Shown here: piece after piece, positions 52,462 through 60,469 of the stretch
How the letters are laid out: each line of letters opens with the position of its first letter
Numbering within the stretch: the stretch's first letter is position 1
DNA from: Flavobacterium inviolabile
GTDB lineage: Bacteria > Bacteroidota > Bacteroidia > Flavobacteriales > Flavobacteriaceae
Direction: 5' to 3'
DNA length: 64,000 nucleotides
Assembly (NCBI RefSeq): GCF_013389455.1
Contig: NZ_CP058278.1
Span: 1,178,001-1,242,000 of the forward strand
The notes under the pieces: model-generated
What the model saw: the letters and a program-made list of their open reading frames with translations, nothing else
Databases searched by the model: none
What the model was told of the DNA's origin: nothing
Made by a program: the position numbers and the translations under genes

Positions 52462-54561
52462 ATGAGGTATTTTTGGTGTGTGTTCCTGTTGTTCTTAATG
52501 AATGGCAAAACATTTTCTCAGACAATGTCGAGAGAGCAGTATCCTGTTTTTAAAGCCTGTAAAGAAGTTGCGCAGGAAAACAAAGAAGCCTGTTTTAACC
52601 ATCAGGTGCAGGACTTTTTCTATAATAACTTTAAAGTTCCGGACGAACTGGTACAGCAAAACTATAAAGGAACGGTTATCGCGCTTTTTGAAGTGGATAC
52701 AACCGGTGCTTTTAAACCGTTGTATATCGATGCCGCTTTCCCGGAACTAACAGCAGAAACCAAACGTGTTTTCGCCGCTTTGGATAAAGTGGAGCCGGCA
52801 AAATATGCCGGAAAACCAACCTATGCCAAATATACCATTCACATTGCCATACCGCTGGTAAAACCGGCCATGCCGGGCAGTACTGCTGTTGCCGGTACGT
52901 TCAGGAAGACATCGGATGTGAATAAGGAATTGGAGGAGTTTGACAAAATTGTGAGCAAACCATTTCAAAACCCGCAATTCAAAAGCAACCTGAACATCCC
53001 GTTTACCCATCAGAACTATATGGTTTTTGATGCGGCTGTAAATCAGGTGGGAAGCAATAATCACTCGGCATCGAAACCATATTCTTATGCGGAAGTGGCG
53101 AAATACTATGATTTTGAAGCCGAACAGCGAAAGCTGCTGAAAAATAAAACCTCCTGGTGGGGAAGAAAGCTGTGGAATGAAAATATGGCAGCGATCCAGG
53201 GTGAGGATTATTGGTTTACGATAAATCCTATTTTCGACCTGCGGTTGGGGAAAGATTTCGGTAGTGATTTAAAATATACTTATGTGAATACCCGCGGACT
53301 TCAGGTTCAGGGAGCCATTGGCGAGCAGCTTAGTTTCTCGACGTCGGTTTATGAAAGTCAGGGACGTTTTGCCGATTATTACAATGCCTATGCAGAATCC
53401 ATAAAACCTTCCGGCGGAAATCCGGCAATTATTCCGGGTATCGGTATTGCAAAAGAATTCCGGACAGATGCTTATGACTTCCCGATGGCGGAAGCAAATC
53501 TGACCTATACGCCCAATAAATTCATCAACCTGCAACTGGGTTACGGAAGAAACTTTATTGGCGACGGTTACCGCTCGTTGCTGCTTAGTGATGCGGCAAG
53601 TCCGTATCCGTACTTTAAGATCAATACCACCTTCTGGAAGATCAAATATACAAACACCTATATGTGGCTGAAAGATGTGCGTAACGAGGTGACCGACGAG
53701 AAAACCTATGCTACAAAATACATGGCAAACCACTATTTGAGCTGGAATGTTACCAAACGGTTTAATTTAGGATTTTTCGAATCGGTGATCTGGAGCAATA
53801 CCAACGACCGTGGATTTGATTTCAATTTTGTCAACCCGATTATTTTTTACCGTGCGGTTGAATTCTCCTCTTCTTCAAAAAGCGGAAATGCCGTGTTGGG
53901 ATTAACGTCGAAATACAAGCTGAGCAACCAGTTTAATCTTTACGGGCAGTTTCTGTTAGATGAATTTTCTTTAGGAGACGTTGAAGAAGGTAACGACAGC
54001 TGGAAAAATAAATACGGCTTTCAGCTGGGTGCAAAATATTATGATGCTTTTAAAGTTAAAAACCTGTTGCTGCAGCTGGAATACAACCATGTTCGCCCTT
54101 ATGTTTATGCACACAGCAATGTGCTGACCAATTACGGGCATAACAACCAAAGCATGGGGCATTTGTGGGGTGGAAACTTTAAAGAAGTCGTAGCGATCGC
54201 AAAATATTATTACGGGCGATGGTTTGCCGATGCCAAACTGATTTACGGACAAAGAGGTCTGGATTTCAATACTGCCGACAATACCTTTAACTACGGAGGG
54301 AATATTTATAGAAATTATGACGAAAACAGACCGTATGATTCGGGTGTGGTTACAGGACAGGGGAATAAAACCAATGTGCTGATTGGCGACTTCCAGGCCG
54401 GGTATCTGGTCAATCCGGCAATGAATCTGAAATTCTTCGGAAATATCATCTATAGAAACTTTGATCCGATGGCGGAAACCGCTACAACGCTTAAAAATTC
54501 AACAACCTGGTTTTCAGTTGGCTTAAGGGCGGATTTGTTCAATTGGTACTATGACTATTAA
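52462..54561 (+). CDS. remB: RemB-like outer-membrane protein with TonB-C-like N-terminus
   Basis: This 699-residue protein begins with a signal peptide (FLLFLMNGKTFSQ). Residues ~20-140 resemble a TonB C-terminal domain: YKGTVIALFEVDTTGAFKPL, then a helix, then YTIHIAIPL. The rest (about 220-699) is a beta-barrel resembling capsule-assembly Wzi proteins (FINLQLGYGRNFIGDGYRSL) and ends in aromatic FNWYYDY. This matches proteins annotated as gliding motility protein RemB in Flavobacterium; the symbol is from memory. A TTG two codons upstream (52456) is an alternative start. It follows deoC closely, and may share its transcript. Confidence 0.7.
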   Translation: MRYFWCVFLLFLMNGKTFSQTMSREQYPVFKACKEVAQENKEACFNHQVQDFFYNNFKVPDELVQQNYKGTVIALFEVDTTGAFKPLYIDAAFPELTAETKRVFAALDKVEPAKYAGKPTYAKYTIHIAIPLVKPAMPGSTAVAGTFRKTSDVNKELEEFDKIVSKPFQNPQFKSNLNIPFTHQNYMVFDAAVNQVGSNNHSASKPYSYAEVAKYYDFEAEQRKLLKNKTSWWGRKLWNENMAAIQGEDYWFTINPIFDLRLGKDFGSDLKYTYVNTRGLQVQGAIGEQLSFSTSVYESQGRFADYYNAYAESIKPSGGNPAIIPGIGIAKEFRTDAYDFPMAEANLTYTPNKFINLQLGYGRNFIGDGYRSLLLSDAASPYPYFKINTTFWKIKYTNTYMWLKDVRNEVTDEKTYATKYMANHYLSWNVTKRFNLGFFESVIWSNTNDRGFDFNFVNPIIFYRAVEFSSSSKSGNAVLGLTSKYKLSNQFNLYGQFLLDEFSLGDVEEGNDSWKNKYGFQLGAKYYDAFKVKNLLLQLEYNHVRPYVYAHSNVLTNYGHNNQSMGHLWGGNFKEVVAIAKYYYGRWFADAKLIYGQRGLDFNTADNTFNYGGNIYRNYDENRPYDSGVVTGQGNKTNVLIGDFQAGYLVNPAMNLKFFGNIIYRNFDPMAETATTLKNSTTWFSVGLRADLFNWYYDY

Positions 54562-54604
54562 TATTTTTTTGTACTTTTAAAAAGTAACCAGAAAATAATG
54601 TGAT

Positions 54605-55147
54605 ATGAGAATCTTGAAAAAACTTATTTTCTTTTTTATCGGAATAATCGTTTTGCTTTTAATAGCGGGATTGTTTGTTAAAAAAGAGTATGCGGTAGAA
54701 AGGGCGATTGTGATCAATAAGCCTAAAGCCGAAGTTTTTAACTACGTGAAGTTTGTTAAAAATCAGGATAATTACAGTGTTTGGAACAAGAAGGATCCTG
54801 CAATGAAAAAAGATTATAAAGGGAATGACGGACAAGTAGGATTTGTGGTAGCCTGGGACAGTAGTGACAAAGAAGTCGGTAAAGGAGAACAGGAAATCGT
54901 AAACATAGTGGACGGGGATAGAATCGACATGAAACTGCGCTTTAAAGAGCCGTTTGAGGCAGAAGATAATGCTTATATGATAACGGAAACCGTTAGTCCG
55001 AATGAAACAAAAGTGAAATGGGGTTTTAAAGGAACGATGAACTATCCGATGAATCTGATGCTGTTGTTTATGGATATGGACAAAGAATTGGGTGGTGCTT
55101 TAGATGCCGGACTGAAAGATTTGAAAACCATTCTTGAAAAACCGTAA
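54605..55147 (+). CDS. SRPBCC-family protein with N-terminal helix
   Basis: This 180-residue protein has one membrane helix at about 5-24 (KLIFFFIGIIVLLLIAGLFV) and then a START/Bet v1-like SRPBCC domain (VERAIVINKPKAEVFNYVKFV...VKWGFKG). Such domains bind hydrophobic ligands; the ligand is unknown. It is usually annotated as a polyketide cyclase-like or SRPBCC protein. It is monocistronic with a terminator after it. Confidence 0.85.
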   Translation: MRILKKLIFFFIGIIVLLLIAGLFVKKEYAVERAIVINKPKAEVFNYVKFVKNQDNYSVWNKKDPAMKKDYKGNDGQVGFVVAWDSSDKEVGKGEQEIVNIVDGDRIDMKLRFKEPFEAEDNAYMITETVSPNETKVKWGFKGTMNYPMNLMLLFMDMDKELGGALDAGLKDLKTILEKP

Positions 55148-55167
55148 TCACAAAAAAAGAAATATTT

Positions 55168-55198
55168 AAAAAGAGGAGCCTGCCGGGTTCCTCTTTTT
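55168..55198 (+). terminator. Rho-independent terminator
   Basis: A 13-bp stem (AAAAAGAGGAGCC / GGTTCCTCTTTTT, one G-T pair) with loop TGCCG is followed by a T. It separates the SRPBCC gene from the oxidase cluster. Confidence 0.85.
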
Positions 55199-55238
55199 TG
55201 TTAAAAGTGCTGTTAAAGATTGATTTTAAGAGTATACT

Positions 55239-55270
55239 TTTGATGAGAAGTAAATTTTGGAGTATATTTG
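55239..55270 (+). promoter_or_regulatory. Promoter of second oxidase cluster
   Basis: TTTG at 55239-55242, a 20-nt spacer and TATATTTG at 55263-55270 match the Bacteroidota consensus. The -7 box is 22 nt before the ATG at 55293. Confidence 0.7.
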
Positions 55271-55292
55271 CGCACCGTTTTTAGAAATAATA

Positions 55293-56207
55293 ATGAAAAC
55301 TGCTTTGAACGCTTCAGAAAAATCAATTTCAATCACTTCTTTATTTACTGATTTTAAGGGAATCACTAAAGCTGGTTTAGCGATTAGTGTGGTTTTTTCA
55401 TCAATAGTAGGTTATTTGTTGGGTGTATCCGCTGAATTTCCTTTTGACTGGATGACCTTTGTTTTGCTTGGTATTGGTGGGTATTGTATGGTTGGCGCCT
55501 CAAATGTTTTCAATCAGATTATAGAAAAAGACCTGGATGCTTTAATGGACCGAACAAAAAATCGTCCGTTGCCATCAGGGAGAATCACCAAACAGTCGGC
55601 TTTTATTTTAGGTGCTGTACTAACGGTGATCGGATTGGCAATCCTGTATACGATCAACCCTAAAACAGCAATGTTCGGGGCGATTTCAATCTTTCTTTAT
55701 ACCAGTGTTTACACACCGTTAAAGACCATGACGCCGCTATCGGTTTTTGTGGGTGCTTTTCCGGGAGCTATCCCTTTTATGTTAGGATGGGTAGCCGCAA
55801 CAAATGAATTTGGTATAGAGGCGGGAACGTTATTTTTAATACAATTCTTCTGGCAGTTTCCTCACTTTTGGGCTATTGGCTGGTTCTTGTATAAAGATTA
55901 TGAGAAAGCCGGTTTCTTTATGTTGCCTACAGGGAAACAGGATAAGAAAACCGCTTTACAAACCATTTTGTATACGGTATGGCTTATTGTGGCTTCGTTA
56001 ATTCCGGTAGTAGGATTTACCGGTGATTTGAAATTGAGTTATGTAGCCGCCGGGTTTGTATTGCTTTTAGGATTGTGGATGTTGTATTATGCTGTGAAGC
56101 TGTACAAGGAAATGGATGAGAAAGCAGCAAGAAAATTAATGCTCGTTAGCGTTACTTATATTTCATTGTTGCAGCTGATTTATGTTATAGATAAATTTTT
56201 ACGTTAA
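55293..56207 (+). CDS. ctaB: Haem O synthase (protoheme IX farnesyltransferase)
   Basis: This 304-residue UbiA-family prenyltransferase adds farnesyl to haem b, the first step of haem A synthesis for the aa3 oxidase. Motifs: NVFNQIIEKDLDALMDRTKNRPLPSG (first Asp-rich site) and DYEKAGFFMLP. It has about eight helices. A longer frame from 55257 begins inside the promoter, so the ATG at 55293 is used. It opens the cluster of oxidase subunit and assembly genes and lies 4 nt before the next gene. Confidence 0.94.
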   Translation: MKTALNASEKSISITSLFTDFKGITKAGLAISVVFSSIVGYLLGVSAEFPFDWMTFVLLGIGGYCMVGASNVFNQIIEKDLDALMDRTKNRPLPSGRITKQSAFILGAVLTVIGLAILYTINPKTAMFGAISIFLYTSVYTPLKTMTPLSVFVGAFPGAIPFMLGWVAATNEFGIEAGTLFLIQFFWQFPHFWAIGWFLYKDYEKAGFFMLPTGKQDKKTALQTILYTVWLIVASLIPVVGFTGDLKLSYVAAGFVLLLGLWMLYYAVKLYKEMDEKAARKLMLVSVTYISLLQLIYVIDKFLR

Positions 56208-56211
56208 TTAT

Positions 56212-56793
56212 ATGGAAATGTCAGTTCAGGAACATAACGATAGAAAAGCAAGGTCATTCAAGATGCTGCTTTGGTTTGCTATGATTAGCATCGTTATGGT
56301 ATTTGCAGGCTTAACAAGTGCATACGTGATTAGTAAATCCAGACCGGATTGGTTAAAGGATTTTACGCTTCCAAGTGCTTTTATAGCGAGTACGGTAGTA
56401 ATGCTGTTGAGCAGTGCAACGTTTCATTTGGCTAAAAAAGCCATTCAGAAAGACAACAGAGCGGCAACTTCCAATTTTCTGCTGCTAACGCTTGCTTTAG
56501 GGATTGCGTTTGTTGTTTTGCAGTTTGTGGGGTTTGATCAGGTAATTCAAAGCGGGTATTTCTTTACCGGAAGTGAAAGTACGATCACAACGTCATTCTT
56601 GTATGTGGTAGTTATCGTGCATTTAGCCCATCTATTTGGAGGGTTGATAGCACTTTTAATTATAATTTATAATCATTTTAAACAAAAATACAATTCAGGT
56701 CAAACCCTTGGAATTGAGCTTGGTGCGATGTTTTGGCACTTTTTGGATTTTCTTTGGGTGTATTTGTTTTTATTTTTCTATTTCTACAAATAG
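56212..56793 (+). CDS. Cytochrome c oxidase subunit III, short form
   Basis: This 193-residue protein has five helices of the haem-copper oxidase subunit III family. HFLDFLWVYLFLFFYF at the C-terminus is the family end, and HLAHLFGGLIALLIII is helix IV. It is shorter than the classical subunit III. A second ATG two codons later (56218) is an alternative start. A separate subunit III gene follows at 56838. Confidence 0.9.
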   Translation: MEMSVQEHNDRKARSFKMLLWFAMISIVMVFAGLTSAYVISKSRPDWLKDFTLPSAFIASTVVMLLSSATFHLAKKAIQKDNRAATSNFLLLTLALGIAFVVLQFVGFDQVIQSGYFFTGSESTITTSFLYVVVIVHLAHLFGGLIALLIIIYNHFKQKYNSGQTLGIELGAMFWHFLDFLWVYLFLFFYFYK

Positions 56794-56837
56794 AAAAAAA
56801 ATGTAAATTTGGGAACTTTTTAACTAATAACTTTATA

Positions 56838-57815
56838 ATGGGAGCGACAGTTACTACAACAGCTACTAATGGAAAAACTTGGGACGGCGGAAATGAACCG
56901 ATGGGAGCGAGTTATGGCAAGATGATGATGTGGTTTTTCATCGTATCAGATGCCTTAACATTCTCTGGATTTTTGGCAGCTTACGGTTTTTCAAGATTTA
57001 AATTTATTGAAACTTGGCCAATTGCGGACGAAGTTTTTAATCACTTTCCGTTCTTGCACGGAGTGGATGCACCAATGTACTATGTGGCATTGATGACCTT
57101 CATCTTAATTTTCTCATCTGTAACCATGGTATTGGCGGTAGATGCAGGACATCACTTAAAGAAAACAAAAGTTGCCGTTTATATGCTTTTAACGATCGTT
57201 GGAGGTTTTATATTCTTAGGTTCTCAGGCTTGGGAGTGGAAAAACTTCATTCAGGGAACGTATGGCGCGGTAGAAACAAAAGGAGGTTCTATCCTTCAGT
57301 TTGTAGATAAAGACGGAAAACGTGTGGCATTAGCTGATTTTGCAGCACACCTTCCAAAAGAAAGAGAGCAATTAACAAGAGATAAAGGTACCTGGTTTAT
57401 GAAAGAATCTTCGGTTCCTACCTATTCGGTTCAGGAAGTTGTAGAAGGTTTCAAAGCAAATCCGGATATCTTAATCCGTTCAGAATTCAATACTAAGGAT
57501 AAAGTTAAAACGGTTTTATCCAGAGAAGAATCGCTTAAAAAATTAGACGACGTTAAGTATGTTGTTGAAGGAGCGAACCTGATCAGAAATGAATACGGGC
57601 ATAAATTATTTGCAAACTTCTTTTTCTTTATCACAGGATTCCACGGATTCCACGTATTTACAGGAGTATTGATTAATATCTTGATCTTCTTTAATGTATT
57701 GTTGGGAACTTACGAAAAAAGAAGAAGTTATGAAATGGTTGAGAAAGTTGGATTGTATTGGCACTTTGTAGATTTAGTTTGGGTGTTCGTATTTACATTC
57801 TTCTATTTAGTATAA
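56838..57815 (+). CDS. ctaE: Cytochrome c oxidase subunit III, long form
   Basis: This 325-residue subunit III has the same helices as its short neighbour and ends with the family motif HFVDLVWVFVFTFFYLV. Between helices at about 140-245 there is an insertion (KGGSILQFVDKDGKRVALADFAAH through VVEGANLIRNEYG) that would form a soluble domain. A longer frame from 56733 runs back into the previous gene, so the ATG at 56838 is used. Tandem short and long subunit III genes are known in Flavobacteriaceae. Confidence 0.9.
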   Translation: MGATVTTTATNGKTWDGGNEPMGASYGKMMMWFFIVSDALTFSGFLAAYGFSRFKFIETWPIADEVFNHFPFLHGVDAPMYYVALMTFILIFSSVTMVLAVDAGHHLKKTKVAVYMLLTIVGGFIFLGSQAWEWKNFIQGTYGAVETKGGSILQFVDKDGKRVALADFAAHLPKEREQLTRDKGTWFMKESSVPTYSVQEVVEGFKANPDILIRSEFNTKDKVKTVLSREESLKKLDDVKYVVEGANLIRNEYGHKLFANFFFFITGFHGFHVFTGVLINILIFFNVLLGTYEKRRSYEMVEKVGLYWHFVDLVWVFVFTFFYLV

Positions 57816-57834
57816 TTTATTACAAAAGAATATC

Positions 57835-58185
57835 ATGGCACATACACACGAATCAAATACAAAAAGAATCTGGGTTGTTTTCGGATTACTATCCATCATC
57901 ACAACTGTAGAAGTTATTTTAGGTATTATAAAACCACATTCATTGTACATGACAGATTTACTGTCTATGAACTTACTGAACTGGATTTTCATAATTCTTA
58001 CTGTTGTTAAAGCATACTATATTATGTGGGCTTTTATGCACCTTGAAGGAGAAAAAAGTAATTTTAGATGGTCAATAGTTGGACCGTTAGTTTTTTTAAT
58101 TATCTATTTAGTGTTCATCTTGCTAGTAGAAGGTAATTATATCTTTGATGTGTTTAAAAATTCTGAATATAAATGGATTTTTTAA
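57835..58185 (+). CDS. Cytochrome c oxidase subunit IV
   Basis: This 116-residue protein has three hydrophobic helices and the subunit IV pattern (TKRIWVVFGLLSIITTVEVILGI, then YYIMWAFMHLEGEKSNFRWSI). It lies 19 nt after the long subunit III and is followed by a terminator. Confidence 0.9.
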   Translation: MAHTHESNTKRIWVVFGLLSIITTVEVILGIIKPHSLYMTDLLSMNLLNWIFIILTVVKAYYIMWAFMHLEGEKSNFRWSIVGPLVFLIIYLVFILLVEGNYIFDVFKNSEYKWIF

Positions 58186-58201
58186 TAGCATATTAAATTA
58201 T

Positions 58202-58231
58202 AAAAAAGGCGGTTATTCAACCGCCTTTTTT
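58202..58231 (+). terminator. Terminator after subunit IV
   Basis: A perfect 13-bp stem (AAAAAAGGCGGTT / AACCGCCTTTTTT) with loop ATTC. It divides the oxidase cluster in two transcription units. Confidence 0.9.
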
Positions 58232-58239
58232 TATTTTTG
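58232..58239 (+). promoter_or_regulatory. Candidate -7 box right after terminator
   Basis: TATTTTTG (TAnnTTTG) directly abuts the terminator and lies 26 nt upstream of the ATG at 58266, so the second half of the cluster probably has its own promoter. Confidence 0.45.
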
Positions 58240-58265
58240 TACTCACAAAATAAAGGCCTTACATA

Positions 58266-58916
58266 ATGAAAAAATATATTGTTCTTACGGTTCTTTTTGC
58301 ACTTCCCATCTGTGCTTATTTATTCTTCGCTTCCGGTGTGAACAGCTTCGCTAAATTACCCACCGTTACCCCTAACATTAAAGAACTTTCCGATTGGAAA
58401 TCGCTGGATGGCGAAAAAGTTCAGATGAAAGAGAAAATCACCATTCTTGGCTTTCCGGGTTCGGAAATGCTGTATAACAAAGGAGACGCTTTTAACCTGG
58501 ACCAGAAGATTTATAATAAGAACAGAGAGTTTACCGATTTTCAGGTGGTGATGATTGCTCCGGAAGGAACAGAAGATCAGGCAAAGCAATTGAAAAGTGA
58601 ACTTAGCGGTATTTCCGATTTAGCGGTGTGGCATTATGTGTTTGCCAAACCGGAGGAAATCCAGGCCTACTACAATTCCCTGAAACTGGTTGGCAAGCTG
58701 GACGACAAACTCAGAACGCCAAATGTTTTTATCATCGATAAAGATTTAAACCTCAGAGGCCGGAAAGGGAAAAACAAAAAAGGAGAAGACGAATACAAAG
58801 AAGGTTATAACACCATTTCAGCTGCCGACCTTCACAATGAAATGAGTGACGATGTTAAGATCATTCTGGCAGAATACCGCCTGGCACTCAAAAAAAATAA
58901 CAAAAGAAAAATATAA
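58266..58916 (+). CDS. Membrane-anchored thioredoxin-fold-like protein without cysteines in the active region
   Basis: This 216-residue protein has an N-terminal helix (VLTVLFALPICAYLFFA) and a domain that looks like a peroxiredoxin/TlpA fold: ITILGFPGSEMLYNKGDAFNLDQKIY early, a VVMIAPEGTEDQ strand and a late TPNVFIIDKDLNLRGR strand. No active-site CxxC is present (GSEML in its place). It lies just upstream of the SCO gene, which suggests a role in oxidase assembly, though only by context. A fold prediction would settle the domain. Confidence 0.7.
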   Translation: MKKYIVLTVLFALPICAYLFFASGVNSFAKLPTVTPNIKELSDWKSLDGEKVQMKEKITILGFPGSEMLYNKGDAFNLDQKIYNKNREFTDFQVVMIAPEGTEDQAKQLKSELSGISDLAVWHYVFAKPEEIQAYYNSLKLVGKLDDKLRTPNVFIIDKDLNLRGRKGKNKKGEDEYKEGYNTISAADLHNEMSDDVKIILAEYRLALKKNNKRKI

Positions 58917-58981
58917 TCATCTGAAGGTAATTAGCAACAGCTGTCTTTGCCGGTTATCTTGTCACGTTTAAATCATATATT

Positions 58982-59608
58982 ATGAAGAACAAGTCATACA
59001 TTGGGATTTCGTTTATTGTTTTAATTTTTGGTATTTGGGTAGTTCCTAAAATCCTGAATAAATTTCAGAAGGCAGATTTAGTCGTTATCGGCCCGGTTCC
59101 GAAATTTGAACTGATTGACCAGGACAATAAAAAAATATCCAACGAAGATTATTTAGGAAAGGTTTATGTGGTGGAATTCTTTTTTGCAACCTGTCCGACG
59201 ATTTGCCCGATTATGAATCAGAACATGCTAAAGCTGCAGGATGCGTTTTATGGCAATCCGAAATTCGGTATTGCATCCATTACAATCGATCCGGCTCATG
59301 ATACTCCGGCTGTTTTAAAAGCACATGCGACCCAGTTGGGCGTTAAAAATTACAATTGGCACTTTCTTACCGGCGATAAAAAATACATTTACGATTTGGC
59401 TTTAAAAGGATTTAACCTGTATGCCGGTGAAAATGATAAGCAGGCAGGAGGATTTGAACATTCCGGTTTGTTTGCCTTGGTGGACAAAGAAGGAAACATC
59501 CGATGCCGCAAAGACAGCTTTGACAACCCGATTTTATATTATGACGGATTGGAAGAAGCAGGAGTAAAAGCAATAAAAGAAGATATCAAAAAATTATTAG
59601 AAGAATAA
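58982..59608 (+). CDS. SCO1/SenC copper chaperone for cytochrome oxidase
   Basis: This 208-residue protein has an N-terminal anchor helix and a thioredoxin-like SCO domain. Copper ligands are seen: CPTIC (C-x3-C) in FFFATCPTICPIMN and the His in FEHSGLFALVD. SCO proteins deliver copper to the CuA centre of subunit II. It is 65 nt after the thioredoxin-fold gene and 5 nt before the DUF420 gene. Confidence 0.92.
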   Translation: MKNKSYIGISFIVLIFGIWVVPKILNKFQKADLVVIGPVPKFELIDQDNKKISNEDYLGKVYVVEFFFATCPTICPIMNQNMLKLQDAFYGNPKFGIASITIDPAHDTPAVLKAHATQLGVKNYNWHFLTGDKKYIYDLALKGFNLYAGENDKQAGGFEHSGLFALVDKEGNIRCRKDSFDNPILYYDGLEEAGVKAIKEDIKKLLEE

Positions 59609-59613
59609 CAGTA

Positions 59614-60153
59614 ATGGAGAATTCAGTTGAAAAGAAATATAATAAGTGGATCGTAGTATTGTCAGTTGCTATTCCGCTTGTGGTAGCCTTGCTTTTTGGG
59701 GTTAACTTACGAAAGTTAGGGTATGATGTGGAACCGCTATCGTTCCTGCCGCCAATTTATGCCACGATAAACGGTGTTACCGCTGTGGTTTTGGTTGCCG
59801 CTGTTATGGCGATTAAAAACGGAAAGAGAAGTCTGCATGAAAACCTGATGAAAGTGGCTATAGCGTGCTCTGTTGCGTTTTTAGCAATGTATGTGGCCTA
59901 TCACATGACTTCGGATTCTACGAAGTTTGGAGGAGAAGGTGCTATTAAGTATATTTATTACTTTATATTGATAACGCACATCCTGCTGTCGGTAATTATC
60001 ATACCGTTTGTTTTGGTTACTTATGTGAGAGCCTTGGCAGAGCGTTTTGATAAACATAAAAAGCTTGCGAAAATAACATTCCCGATGTGGTTGTATGTTG
60101 CTGTTACCGGAGTGATTGTTTACCTTATGATTTCACCATATTATGCACACTAA
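59614..60153 (+). CDS. DUF420 membrane protein
   Basis: This 179-residue protein has five hydrophobic helices and the DUF420 pattern (PPIYATINGVTAVVLVAAV, AYHMTSDSTKFGG, YVAVTGVIVYLMI). It resembles subunit III-like or CtaM-like proteins that help assemble cytochrome oxidase in several bacteria. The overlap with the next gene (11 nt) suggests coupling. Its function is inferred from context. Confidence 0.88.
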   Translation: MENSVEKKYNKWIVVLSVAIPLVVALLFGVNLRKLGYDVEPLSFLPPIYATINGVTAVVLVAAVMAIKNGKRSLHENLMKVAIACSVAFLAMYVAYHMTSDSTKFGGEGAIKYIYYFILITHILLSVIIIPFVLVTYVRALAERFDKHKKLAKITFPMWLYVAVTGVIVYLMISPYYAH

Positions 60154-60418
60154 AGAACTACAAAAAAAGAAAAGCGCTTTTTCCCTGCAGTCTGTTTTTA
60201 TAGCAGTATTGTTTTTAGCGGCTTCATTTAGTGCCAGTGCACAATGCGCAATGTGCCGGGCTGCTTTGGAAAGTGAAGAAGGCGGTGTAAAGGCGGAAGC
60301 GGTAAATGACGGAATTGTATACCTGATGATTATCCCTTATGTCCTTGTGGGTGCTTTAGGATATGCTATTTACCGGTTAAAGACGAGGAAGAAAGTCAAA
60401 CAGCCGGAAACGAATTAA
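60143..60418 (+). CDS. Small membrane protein with CxxC motif
   Basis: This 91-residue protein has one N-terminal hydrophobic segment with a signal-like end (FSASAQ), then C-A-M-C-R, a short loop and a second helix (VYLMIIPYVLVGALGYAIYRL), ending in a basic tail. The C-x2-C just after the signal segment could bind copper or serve as a redox pair for the neighbouring SCO protein. It starts inside the DUF420 gene and ends the cluster before a terminator. The family is not named to my knowledge. Confidence 0.8.
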   Translation: MHTKELQKKKSAFSLQSVFIAVLFLAASFSASAQCAMCRAALESEEGGVKAEAVNDGIVYLMIIPYVLVGALGYAIYRLKTRKKVKQPETN

Positions 60419-60422
60419 ATAG

Positions 60423-60448
60423 AAAAGCAACCCGATCAGGTTGCTTTT
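60423..60448 (+). terminator. Terminator of oxidase assembly cluster
   Basis: A 10-bp stem (AAAAGCAACC / GGTTGCTTTT) with a CGATCA loop is followed by TTTT. The A-run on the left also lets it serve the convergent DUF4403 gene. Confidence 0.88.
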
Positions 60449-60469
60449 TTTTATGGTGTAAACGGGATG

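Noticed and set aside
54572..54592. Palindrome-like ACTTTTAAAAAGT before the SRPBCC gene
   Set aside because: It is too short and AT-rich to call an operator or terminator.
55257..55292. Twelve extra codons on haem O synthase
   Set aside because: They lie inside the promoter (TATATTTG at 55263-55270).
56733..56837. 35 extra codons on the long subunit III
   Set aside because: They lie inside the previous gene in another frame. The normal start is 56838.
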